A stretch of DNA of 64,000 bases from Urophycis tenuis. Its lineage: Eukaryota > Chordata > Actinopteri > Gadiformes > Phycidae. This document shows, one piece after another, positions 1 to 35,100 of this stretch (position 1 is its first letter; every line of letters begins with the position of its first letter). Position numbers and translations under genes: made by a program. The DNA is taken from positions 11,624,499-11,688,498 of the forward strand of contig JAXIVH010000002.1 of assembly GCA_036785325.1 (NCBI GenBank), read 5' to 3'. The notes beneath the pieces are model-generated. The model was not told the origin of the DNA, did not search any database, and saw nothing but the letters and a program-made list of their open reading frames with translations.

Positions 1-70
1 ACAAAGTGACACACACCGCAGCCTCCGCAGGGGGGGAGGGGGTCCTTGAGGACTGGGTTGGGAACCACTG
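1..70. repeat. Terminal fragment of a DNA-transposon-like repeat
   Basis: The window opens inside a G-rich stretch that ends in GGGTTGGGAACCACTG at position 70. This resembles the CAGTGGTTCTCAACC-type terminus common to many fish non-autonomous hAT elements, seen here in reverse complement. Only this end lies in the window, so neither the other inverted repeat nor the target duplication can be checked. The family assignment rests on recall. Confidence 0.4.
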
Positions 71-270
71 ACCTAGTGCACCCATCACAAACATCAATGC
101 AGACGATTATAAAAAGGACAGGCAAAGGAAGAATGGCATTCTGCGTTAGAATTAGGCAACGCCTGTTTTGCTTAAGCAATTCATCCGGTTGCGGTCAGCT
201 ATCCCACTTCACATTTTCTTCAGGAAATGTACTTTCTAGTTATTATTATCATCATTAATATATTATTCAT

Positions 271-323
<53 letters not shown>

Positions 324-923
324 CACTGATTTATCACTATAGGAACAGTTTTTTTTTTCATTACGAAATTTAATTTCATTGAATTCCGACGGAACTGCTT
401 CTTTGCTTTCGTTTCTCCTCCAATATGAAACGAAACCTATACAAAATAGCGCTGTAGTAGGCTTTATGAAATGTAAACACATCGTGGCGTTATAGGCGCA
501 CTGTGTCCCAGAAGCTTAACGGTGTTTTAGTAGGTAAGGTAAGGTATTACTGAGTGCAATGTTGATTGTCTAGTTGATCAATATGGGCAGTAAACCTATT
601 TATTAACTTTCGTAAATCTCGCGTAATCCATTAAGTGGTCTCACCGATGGAACTCAAATCATTTACTAATATAGGGCTACCGATACTGTATCAATACACT
701 ACACACACACACCCATGAACGTGACCAGGTTATTTGGGCATGGAATTGATGATGCAATACGTCGTAAATGTCAGGAAAACGAAACTGATGGAGAACTGAG
801 AAGCCTGAGAACTGAGAAGCCACTCCCTGTGCAGTAAGTGTGTATGGGTGTATAAAAGAGCTGCAATCCACTCTGGGTGAGTCCATTCACCATAGAAGTT
901 ACAACTTAACTTTTCCAGTCACC
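71..923. other. Intergenic DNA upstream of aste1
   Basis: No coding exon is recognisable here. A (GT)n microsatellite runs from about 272 to 322. The rest is AT-rich single-copy-looking sequence that should hold the aste1 promoter and 5' UTR. In the synteny seen in human, NEK11 would lie further left on the opposite strand, but no NEK11 exon is visible in the window. Confidence 0.5.
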
Positions 924-2771
924 ATGGGGGTGAGGGGCTTATGTTCATTGCTGGAGAGGAAGAGAAACATCTACCAAGACGCCAACTTCAAGGACAGCAA
1001 GCTACTGGTGGATGGCAACAACCTGCTCTACCACCTGTACTTTGAATCCAACCTGGACCAGAACCACGGTGGGGAGTACTTAGCCTTCCAAGAGAATGTC
1101 GAGGCTTTCTTCAATAATCTGGCCGACTGTGGAATCAAACCTTATGTGGTGATGGATGGAGGCTCAGGCACCAGTGACATCAAACTTGACACCCTCATGG
1201 AACGGGCCAGAGACAAGGTGCGGAAGGCGCATGATGCAGCTCTGACAGGCAAGAAGAGCAACATCCTCCCCCCCCTCACCAAGTTGGTGTTCCGACAGAC
1301 ACTGAGCGACATGGAGGTGCCAGTGGCCAAGTGCTTTGGAGAGGCCGACTGCCAGCTGGCTGCCCTGGCCAGCGAGTGGCGCTGCCCAGTGCTGTCCAAA
1401 GACAGCGACTTCTACATCTTTGACCTTCAGGCAGGGCTTGTCCCCCTTGATCACTTCCGGTGGGACTCCGTGGCTACGAGTCGTAGTGGGAGTTACATCC
1501 CCTGCAAGCTATACACCACGTCCAGCTTCTGTAACTTCTTCAACATCAACCGCCAGCTCCTCCCCGCCTTTGCCTCGTTGGCCGGGAATGACTACGTCAA
1601 CCTCAAAGAAATTCGGTGGGCCCGATTCCTTCCAGCTGGAAGACAGCACGAGACGTCCTGGGCCGCAGGCCTGGAGGGCCTTCTGAGTTGGCTGAGCCGC
1701 TTCAAGACAACAGAAGACGCCTTGACAGCAGCCATGAAACTCATGCCCAACATGAGTAGACAGGCGCAACAGGACATCCTCACCAAGTTGGGGATGGCCA
1801 TGCTGGAGTACCGTCTGCCCAGCTCCTCTCTGCAGGGGTTCTTCAGTGAGGGGACTGTTCCATCGCTGCCAGATGAGATGCTGAGCCACGTCCCCGACTG
1901 GATCCGTGCGCCCCTGGCCAGAGGAGACCTGAGCGGTGACGTGTTGGACCTGCTGGTGCACAGGAGGAACAAACTGCAAACCCAGGTGGAGCGCAGCGAC
2001 CTACCGAGCTCCAACCTCACCTCACAGCCAATCCGGCAGGCGTTGTACGGGCTGCTGCTGGGCCGGGGGAAAGGAGGGGTACTGGAGGTGGACCGGGTCG
2101 GTCTGGGGCTCGCCGAGGACACGGTGCAACCGGTGGTTCAAGGAGCCGCTCAGACGCTGAAGCTGGAGTCTCTACCCCAGGTAGGCCTACCGACTCATTA
2201 GGCTGCATAATAAATAGATAATAGCTGTTGAAATCCCTCTCATGGAGTATGCACATGTATCTTGGACACGTTTAAATACCCCCTGTGATAGCTTGGCAAT
2301 TCACCATAAACAACCCTATTAATTCAGCACATCTCACAACTAGAGTGTAGTAGGTGAATGCAGGCTAAAGTCTCACAAATCATTGGCATTATGTAATAAA
2401 CAGCATGGGTTTCACCTATAGAGGGAGTCATCTCAGGCAAACAATCTACAAGTGGTGTTTTTGGTTGGCCTTTAAATGGAAATATGGTCCCACTTCACAG
2501 GCAGACCAAGCTGTGAGGCTGCAGGTGTGTCTGGAGACGCTGGGTGTGACAGAAGAGGCACTGAATGGAGTTCCGGCTCACCTGCGCCTCCCAGTGGCCG
2601 TGACCTGCTACTGGCTGAGGAGAGCCCGTCCTAACCAGAGGCTCCTCAAAGCTCTGCTGATGGTGATGGTCCAAGGAGAACTGAACAGACGGAGAGGATT
2701 GACCACTGGTAGGTAGCACTTGTGTTGCCAAGTAAACTCACTTACTCACTCACTCACTCACTCCCGCCCTC

Positions 2772-2804
<33 letters not shown>

Positions 2805-3310
2805 AGGCTGGCTGGGAGACACCAACCACATCATGCAGCCTCTGGATTGTGTTGCGGCTCACAGGTTCAACCAATGGCAGGCCTGCCTAAAGGACGCCTC
2901 CCAGCTCAATCTGCTGCTCTGCAAGCCCCTCCCCCAACCCCATTTTGCCTGGTGAGACACTGAGCTTGTAGCGTTTCCATTGTTACACCATCAAAGCACA
3001 AGTTGAATCAATTAATAATCAATTAATAACTAACACAATAACATCACAAGATTGTGATATTTTATCTGTGATATAATTAGACATTGTATCAGATACAAAT
3101 GTGTAACAAAGTAAATGTTTCAACAGAAGGGTAGGCTTTTTGTAATCCTAGCTGGGTTTGTCCAGGTTGTACCAGGGCAGGCTGGTGCACAAGCAGCCGG
3201 AGAGGGGACCTGCGAGGGACAGTCCAGACTTCACAACTCTGTACCGCCTCCTGGAAGCCGTGGTCCAGCCAGTCCCGGCAGCAGAGCTGGGGGGCCTGAG
3301 GATCAGCTGA
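924..3310 (+). CDS. aste1: Protein asteroid homolog 1 (ASTE1), FEN1/XPG-like nuclease fold
   Basis: Coding exons: 924–2180, 2501–2708, 2807–2951, 3166–3310. They sum to 1755 nt (584 residues plus TGA), and each junction has GT–AG sites in matching phase. The start is the CACC-ATG-G at 924 followed by MGVRGL, the usual XPG/FEN1 N-terminus; an upstream in-frame ATG at 840 lies outside the homology. The N-terminal PIN-like region has D30 in LLVDGNN. The internal region has E140 and D142 in GEAD, and D160 and D162 in SKDSD, the acidic residues expected of this fold. ASTE1 is reported to have 3'-flap nuclease activity linked to double-strand break repair; that is family knowledge. The protein is shorter than the human one (about 680 residues as I recall), mostly towards the C-terminus. 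The acceptor of exon 3 is preceded by a (GT)n tract instead of a normal polypyrimidine tract. The gene converges on atp2c1. Confidence 0.93.
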
Positions 3311-3647
3311 GGGCCCGCATGGGCCGTCGTCATCTCAACACCCAGGACAAGAAATGGGAGGGGGAGCTGGGTGTGTGTGGTACTATACCTTTAGCATCAA
3401 TTCAAATATTAGCTTCTGACGTAGATTCAGTGCACATGCTCATTAGCTGAGCAGGCCCATCCTGAGCAGGAAGCCCGGTTGGTGCTGACGTTGAAGATTT
3501 CACTTCCATAATGTATTGATGAGAAACAATATATTCAGTTTCTTTTAACAAGAAAAAAACAGCAAATAACGCTAACACCCTTTAATGAATGTAATGTCAT
3601 AGTATTTGCTTTACAATATTTGTGAATGCATTCGTTTTTTGAACTTA

Positions 3648-3691
3648 AATAAATGATTGAGACATTTTTCTATTCTTTCCATGGCAATAAA
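3648..3691 (+). terminator. Candidate aste1 polyadenylation signals
   Basis: Two AATAAA hexamers lie at 3648–3653 and 3686–3691, about 340–380 bases after the aste1 stop codon, in AT-rich sequence that fits a 3' UTR end. Which one is used cannot be told from sequence. Confidence 0.5.
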
Positions 3692-3815
3692 ACCAAATAG
3701 CAAATTTCATAGTTTAAATATTTATAAATGTTTTAATAAAAGCTTATTCAAATTCAATTATGAACAGAGTTAACATTTCTGGGTCACACACACACTTTTT
3801 AAAGGGCCGCTATTC

Positions 3816-3991
3816 TACCACCAGGTGTCTAACTTGCCATTATAAGTAATTACAAAATCACCCTTGTAGTGACATCATAAGTGGAAATGTCCACCCAGAT
3901 GTAGGATTGGACAGATCAGCCTACCGGTTGGTACAGTCCCCTGGGTAGGCTGGTCATACATGGGTACACATCAACATCACACCTGGTGGTA
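3816..3991. mobile_element. Short MITE-like element with 13-bp terminal inverted repeats
   Basis: TACCACCAGGTGT at 3816–3828 is matched exactly by its reverse complement at 3979–3991. The 176-bp interval has no coding capacity. No clear target duplication is visible, so the superfamily is undetermined. It lies in the 3' flank of aste1. Confidence 0.5.
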
Positions 3992-5704
3992 AAAAAAATG
4001 TACCCATCAAACAGAGCAGGAGGTGAGAGTGTAGAAGAGTGTGCTTAGGTTAGTCCTTGAGGATCTGCTTCTTCACTTGGTTCTTCAACAGACACGACGA
4101 GTAGAGCGCAGAGATGGACACTTGTATGCCAACCACTAATAACTCACTTGACATTAAAACAGCACTTCCATGCGCTAAGAACTATACTTGTATACAAATA
4201 TCAGTGTCTTTCGTACTGTATTAGCACTGATGTATACCTCTTTAGCGTTTACTAATGGAGTTGTTTTTAAACTATGCTGTAGCCTTTATGTTAGACACCT
4301 GATCAATTCAACAAGGTCCCAGGATTAGAGAACACAGGCATTCTGAACTAAACCACCTGACCTACACAAGGTTGGCAGATGTCCTCATTAGTCAAGATCA
4401 ATGAGTCATCAATGAAGGCATAATATTAACTCTACAGGCAATGGTAGACCCTACCTAATATCAAACATCAGTCCTGTCCGACGATTTAGGGCAGATTGTA
4501 CGTAGTCGGTGTCCTTGTCCAGGTTTTAGTGCATTGTGGCTAAAGCCAGACAACACTCAGGAAACGTCATGCTATTCATGGTCAACATGTACTCATGTTA
4601 AGCCTGTTTAACCACCAGGAGATGGGAGGCATTACAATAGGGTTAGGTCCTGTCATTGACATTCCAAACACAGAAGTGTGAACCCAGGCGTGTGTTGACA
4701 TGTTTGATATTACATTACCACAACTAGTGGTAAGAAAAACCTGAAAGTAGTGTGGGGCTAGTGGTGTGTGAAGAGGAAGAAATGAGATAAACCTTATGTT
4801 CTAAAATACTTTTAATGTGTTTATCGTTATAAAAGTATGTAGCAGTATTTACTACAGCGGGGAACCCTTGAGACCATAGTGGTACTAACAGAGGAGCAAC
4901 TAACCAGGTCAAAGTTAGCACAGAATGGCTAAATATGAAGCTAAATGTGCACTGTGACCTTGATTAACCCTTCCCATGGTGGCCTCCTGTAGGAGAAAGT
5001 CAAGGGGACCATGGGATTTGAAGTTCTAGTATAAAGACCCACCCATTGTAATCCACCCACTTTCTCTTATGGAAGAAACAGAGTTCACTTGTTAAGCTAA
5101 TCACATTTTAAATAAAACAGCTTCCAGGACAGTGAGCTGACATTTGAAGATACAGTGTCATATTCAATGATAAGGGCAGAAATATTAAATGCTTTGTTAA
5201 GGCACAAAATGAGAGAGGGGGAGAAAAGAAAAAGCAAATTAATGATTTGGGGCATTTACTCTTAAGGAACCTGATTGGACAGCAGAATGTTGCAGGTTTA
5301 TGGTTGGCTGACGGACGACAAGGTCACGCAACAAGGTCTGGTTCCACTGACCCGAGTGGACCAGCCACTTCCTCTCCAGACCATAAGATAAACAAAACAA
5401 CAACAACAACAACATAAAAAACCCCAAAACAACAACACCAAATGAAAGCAGAGCGATACAGGGAGCATGTCGCTGCAGAACCGGTCCAGTACTCAGCAGG
5501 TTAAAGCTAATTCAGACCAACCCAACCCCTCCCATCACCCCCTAGAACACTGTGCTCCTGCACCGCAGTCTGGCAGAAAGACGCCCGCAGTCCCCACGTT
5601 AAATAAAACCGCTTCTTTTCTTCTTAAATAACAATCTAAACCACAACTGTGATGATGAGCTAAATAAAGAGTTATGTGTGATGGGAGCAGTGCTTATTTA
5701 GCAG

Positions 5705-5911
<207 letters not shown>

Positions 5912-6174
5912 AAGGGGGAGGATTTAGGACATAGGAAGCCACCTTGGACTGCAGGTGGCTCAAGGAGAATCTCAACCCCTACTTTCTCCTCTTATCAGCC
6001 AAACACTTCCCCCACTGTCCCTTTACTTAGGCTCCTCACATGGGGGGGGGGGGATGTCAGAGTCTCTCTCTCCAGTAGCCCCCACTCTTCCCCTTTTTTT
6101 TGCAGGCCAAGCTCCAGGGGAGCCCCCCCCCCACCCCCCAGTGAGCAGTTGATGTGATTGGTCGATCCGGGCTG

Positions 6175-30204
<24,030 letters not shown>

Positions 30205-30360
30205 CTTCTGCGCGATCCCACCACTGTCGCGTGCCTCTGACGGACGCTTGTTCGCTCGCGCAGGGGGCGGAGTCACGTGGTTTGTATCAAGTTGCCAGAA
30301 AATTCCTTTTTCCCATCGGACAGGTTGTCAAAACCACTGGCCCCGCCCATGACTGTCAAA
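30205..30360 (-). promoter_or_regulatory. Putative atp2c1 5' UTR and core promoter
   Basis: Upstream of the initiating ATG (30202–30204, minus strand) the sequence is CpG-containing, has a GGGGCGG GC box, a CACGTG E-box at 30274–30279 and a CCCCGCCC GC box near 30342, and lacks a TATA box. The exon ends at 30181 in a strong donor (GTGAGT). Start-site position and promoter activity are inferred from composition and gene position only. Confidence 0.5.
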
Positions 30361-30465
30361 ATGCAGTTCATGTTGTGAACTTCCTCAGGCCATGCTGGGC
30401 AGATAGGCCAGAAGACTACACCATAGCTTCAAACCGTGGTTTTTAATAACAAAGCAAATGTAATG

Positions 30466-30482
30466 TAATATATTATATATAT

Positions 30483-30560
<78 letters not shown>
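30466..30560. repeat. (AT)n microsatellite
   Basis: An AT dinucleotide tract of about 40 units with imperfect TATATAAT edges, roughly 270 bp upstream of the atp2c1 initiating ATG and between the two head-to-head genes. Confidence 0.95.
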
Positions 30561-30787
30561 CCCGTATTAATGAAAAGGGGCTACAGATCAGTTATGGACC
30601 ACAAAACAAAGTGAACACATTCCTTCGTTTTGTTGATTTGCTTTCAACATTTTTCACGAGAGGTCCATGGAGAGGAGTGCCTGGGGTGTTGTCCTTCAGT
30701 CATCTTGGCACAGTAATGCCAATACCAACCAACATTTGACTGTCGTCCTTTGTGGACAGGACGAATTATGACTATGAATAATTTTAA

Positions 30788-31317
30788 CCCATAAGAACCC
30801 ATGGTGACGCGAGTGTAACAATCACTTCAAATGTCCCAAAATCTTTCTTGTACAGATTTGTGCTTGACTTTAACTCATTAAGTGCCTACTGCCTAAGTGA
30901 CATATACTAGACTTTTTGGTGTGGTTGTGATGTCACAGTCACGTGACTGTCCCAGGATATGACTTCCCCAAAGAGGCAGTGTTACTTATTTTTATTCAGT
31001 TTGCATATTTTGTAACATAAAGCAAATCAGAAAAAAGTTGTTTAAACAGCATTACTAAACGCACACATTTGATATATATTGTGGAAATGCAAATAAAAAG
31101 GCAAATGTGTGGTAATAAGCAGAAACAACTGTCAAGTTGAGTTATTTTCAAATAAGGAATACATTTACCATAAAGCCGAGTGTAATGTACATGTCACATC
31201 ACATATTAAGTGGTAGTATTTTAGAAAAAAACATCAGAAATGTGTTCCACTTGGTCTGTGGTATATCCCCCATAATTTTCCTTTAATTAAGCAGAAATGA
31301 ATCTGGGTTCTTATGGG
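30788..31317. mobile_element. piggyBac-type non-autonomous element (530 bp) between atp2c1 and pik3r4
   Basis: The ends are CCCATAAGAACCCA and its exact reverse complement TGGGTTCTTATGGG, and both are flanked by TTAA (30784–30787 and 31318–31321). TTAA target duplication with CCC/GGG termini is the piggyBac signature. No transposase frame is present. The element sits in the 1.9-kb interval between the divergent atp2c1 and pik3r4 start codons. Confidence 0.88.
30935..30950. promoter_or_regulatory. 16-bp palindrome containing a CLEAR-type E-box
   Basis: ACAGTCACGTGACTGT is its own reverse complement. Its core GTCACGTGAC equals the published CLEAR consensus bound by TFEB/TFE3, regulators of lysosomal and autophagy genes. 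It lies inside the piggyBac MITE, about 0.7 kb from the atp2c1 ATG and 0.9 kb from the proposed first exon of pik3r4. Binding is inferred from the motif alone. Confidence 0.5.
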
Positions 31318-31699
31318 TTAAGTAGCCTAGAATTCAAATAGTATTAAATAAAGGTCATAAAATCAGCCCTCTCGGTGAATTCAACTTCTGACTTTGATTT
31401 CAGTGATTTAAAGCAGACGACGTCAGAAAAACCGTTAAGGCAGTGGCCTACTTCTGCAAAACACTGTCGTAAAACTCGTAATACTGCAATACCCGTACTA
31501 TGAACCTGGTGTAAATTCCCAGCGATATCGTCTTCAGTGGACCACCAGGTGGCGCTCTAGTTAAGTTCCCCCCCCTGCCCCGGAACCACAACAACCCATG
31601 CTTCAGGGCAGGCAGTCCGCATATATTATCGACGTTGGCTTTTAATGCGATACAAAACTTTCGTAGATAATGACACTCAGACAGCCCTAGAGCATTAAT

Positions 31700-32124
31700 A
31701 AGATACATGCTTCAACCATGAAATGATCACATGTTACATTTACATCTGTGATCTGATATAATCCACCAAATCATCGGCTCGCTAGCGAGCTAAGTGTCAA
31801 CAACCACAATCTACCGCAGCATCGCCTGGTAACGTTACACTTTTGCACCTATTTAACATCATGGTTTGAACGAATTTGAAAGGCTAGCTATATATTAAAT
31901 TGTCCAAATAATGAGCTGTAAGCTAAATTGGCATTTTTATTATTTACTCTGAGCGCTGTCATGTGACTTCCATACTGAAAGGCTGCTTGTTTCCTCGGCC
32001 CTTTATTTTTATTGTTGTTTTGCATCAAACAAAAATTAATGCCATCGTTTGTACTTGTACTTAGTGTATCCGTGTGTAATTCTTTGCTCTCTCCAACCTT
32101 TCCGCAGTTTTTGGTGCAGCAGTG
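31700..32124 (+). promoter_or_regulatory. Putative pik3r4 promoter and 5' UTR
   Basis: The interval contains a perfect 14-bp palindrome GCTCGCTAGCGAGC (31777–31790) and a potential non-coding exon ending at 31828 (CGCCTG before GTAACG). An acceptor (TTTCCGCAG) ends at 32107, placing 17 untranslated bases before the ATG at 32125. The exon model is a splice-site inference. Confidence 0.4.
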
Positions 32125-35100
32125 ATGGGGAACCAGCTGGCGGGGATAGCACCCTCCCAGATCCTGTCCGTGGACAGCTACTTCTCCGACATACATGACC
32201 ATGAATACGACAAGAGTCTGGGCAGCACCCGCTTCTTCAAGGTAGCCCGGGCCAAGCACAGAGAAGGACTAGTGGTGGTGAAAGTCTTCGCCATCCAGGA
32301 CCCGTCTCTGCCCCTGACCAGCTACAAACAGGAGCTGGAGGAGCTGAAGATCCGTCTCCACTCCTGCCAAAACTGCCTGCCCTTCCAGAAGAACTCACTG
32401 ACCGAGAAGGCAGCCATCCTGTTCCGACAGTACGTCCGCGACAACCTGTACGACCGAATCAGCACGCGGCCGTTCCTCAACGGCGTGGAGAAGCGCTGGC
32501 TGGCGTTCCAGATCCTCACGGCCGTGGACCAGGCGCACAAGGCCGGCGTCCGCCACGGGGACATCAAGACAGAGAACGTCATGGTGACCAGCTGGAATTG
32601 GGTGCTGCTGACGGACTTTGCCAGCTTCAAGCCCACCTACCTGCCTGAGGACAACCCCGCCGATTTCAACTATTTCTTTGACACATCGCGGCGGCGCACG
32701 TGCTACATTGCCCCTGAGCGCTTCGTGGATGGCAGCATGTTCACGGCGGAGAACGACCAGAACACTCCGCTGGTGGACCTGACCAACAACAACCAGCGCA
32801 GCCGAGGGGACCTCAGACAGGCCATGGACATCTTCTCCGCAGGTAGCCGGAGAGTCGCCATGCTCCCATTTCCCTGCTCAGTAATGACGTTCATTGAGTC
32901 GCTTTGAATAAAAACATCTGCTCATGAATGAGTGTGACGACATTACAAAATAATCACCCGTAGCCTCTCCTGTCATCCGAAAGCTCCCTCATGCACCCTA
33001 CTGTGACCACTGGTTTGAATGTGACTAGCTGTAACTGACCCAGAGGGCAATCCTATGCTCATCACCTGTAGACCATTAACAACATTGCTATAGATAGAGC
33101 CTATGATGGACATGCAGGAGTCTTTAAAGTTATCATTTTTGTTTAAAATGTTTGACAGGTAACTAACCTTGATTTTAAGTATGCATTTTATTTGTACTTC
33201 AAATACATTCAAGTATATTTTCTGAAGACAAAATATGAGGGCACAATTTCAGTCGTTCATGTCGTTTACTTTGTTTCCACCCATAATGCACCCTGTTTCC
33301 TCCAGGCTGTGTGATAGCCGAGCTGTTCACAGAGGGCGTGCCACTCTTTGACCTCTCCCAGCTGCTGGCGTACCGGAAAGGTCACTTCCAGACCGAACAC
33401 GTGCTAATGAAGATAGAGGACCACAACATCCGAGAGCTGGTAGAGACATCCATCGGCCATCAAGCCGGACTAATGTAGTTGTACCATGTAGTAATAGTAG
33501 TAGTAGTAGTACTAGTAGTACTACCATGACCACCATATATAGATATATCTGGTTGTTAACCGTTTTATCAGCAAATGTTAGCGTAGTGACACTTACTATA
33601 GTACAGTAAATGTTACTATAGTGACTGTGGCACTACTACAGCGTAATAACTCCCAAACTATCAACAACCAGGTCCAGGTAACTGTAGTAACAGTCACGCC
33701 TCTTCTATCTCTGCCCTGCCCCCGCCCCCCTCCCCCCCTGCCCCAAGGTGATGCAGATGATCCAGCGGGAGCCGGACAAGCGGCAGACGGCGGAGGAGTA
33801 CCTGAAGCAGCAGCGGGGGCGGGCCTTCCCAGACATCTTCTACAGCTTCCTGCAGCCCTACATGGCCCAGTTTGCCAAGGAGACCTTCCAGTCGGCCGAC
33901 GAGCGCATCTTGGTCATCCGCAAGGACCTGGACAACATCCTGCTCAACCTGAGAGGAGGTCCGATCCCCCACACACCACCTGGGGCGAGGGGGGCGGGAG
34001 AGGGTGGCGCCTCTATTTGGTGATGTGCTGATGTCCTCCTCTGTATGTGTGTTCACAGGGAGCTCCTCCTCCCCATCCTCCCCTGTGTCCACTGAGAAGA
34101 TGTGCCAAGAGGAGGGCAGCGTGGAGGTGAGCCCCCGTGAGGAGCAGGGGCTGATGGTCCTGGTGTCCGTCATCACCTCGTGTCTGCAGACGCTGCGCTG
34201 CTGCGACGCCAAGCTCGCCGCGCTGGAGCTGGTGCTGCACCTGGCGCCGCGTCTGGCCGTGGACGTCCTCCTGGACCGCATCACGCCCTACCTGCTGCAC
34301 TTCTGCGGCGACGGCGTGCCGCGCGTGCGGGCGCAGGCCGTGCGCACGCTGGCCAAGGTGCTGGCACTGGTGAAGGAGGTGCCGCGCAACGACGTCAATA
34401 TCTATCCTGAGTACATCCTGCCCGGCATCGCCCACCTGGCCCAGGACGAGGCCACCATCGTCAGGCTAGCTTACGCAGGTACAACCCCCCCCCCCCCCCC
34501 TCCCCCCCCACCCTGGGGCTCTCGGCCTGAATACAACCACCAACCACTTTGGGATGACTTCCTATTTCCTTGACTTCCTGTGTGTTTGACTTGCGGTTTC
34601 CGTGGTGCCTTGTGTGTTTTTGCGGCACTTCAGAGAACATCGCCCACCTGGCGGAGACGGCACTGCGCTTCCTGGAGCTGGTGCAGGAGAACCAGGTGGT
34701 GCCGGAGGGGGGCGGGGCCAGTGGAGAGGAGGCAGAGGAGGCGCTCCACCCCAATGAGAACTATGACTCCGGTACGGCAGCACTTCCTGTCCCATTGGAT
34801 ATCCATTGATCGTGATGCAATACCCATGCATTACATGTGCATAGCATGTCAATACGCAAACCAGGGTAGCTTTCAGGGTAGCCCTGTCTTTCTCTCTCTC
34901 TCATGCCAGTGAGGGAGGCAGAGCCTGCCTTCATCTTCCAGTGGATCAACACAATGAGACTGGGGCTAACCCGCTCTCTGTCTATCTCTGTTCTCTCCCC
35001 TGCTTCCTCCCTCTCTCTGTTGTCCCAGGGATGATAAAGATCTGCCTTATCGGACACCGAGACACACAAGGGTTGTATTAACTGGGGCTAACACTTTCAA

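Noticed and set aside
1..923. NEK11, expected left of ASTE1 by human synteny
   Set aside because: No kinase exon is recognisable on either strand in this stretch; if conserved, the gene lies beyond the left edge.
1164..2256. Several antisense frames of 80–176 codons within aste1 exon 1
   Set aside because: They are shadows of the sense coding frame, without homology or plausible splice context.
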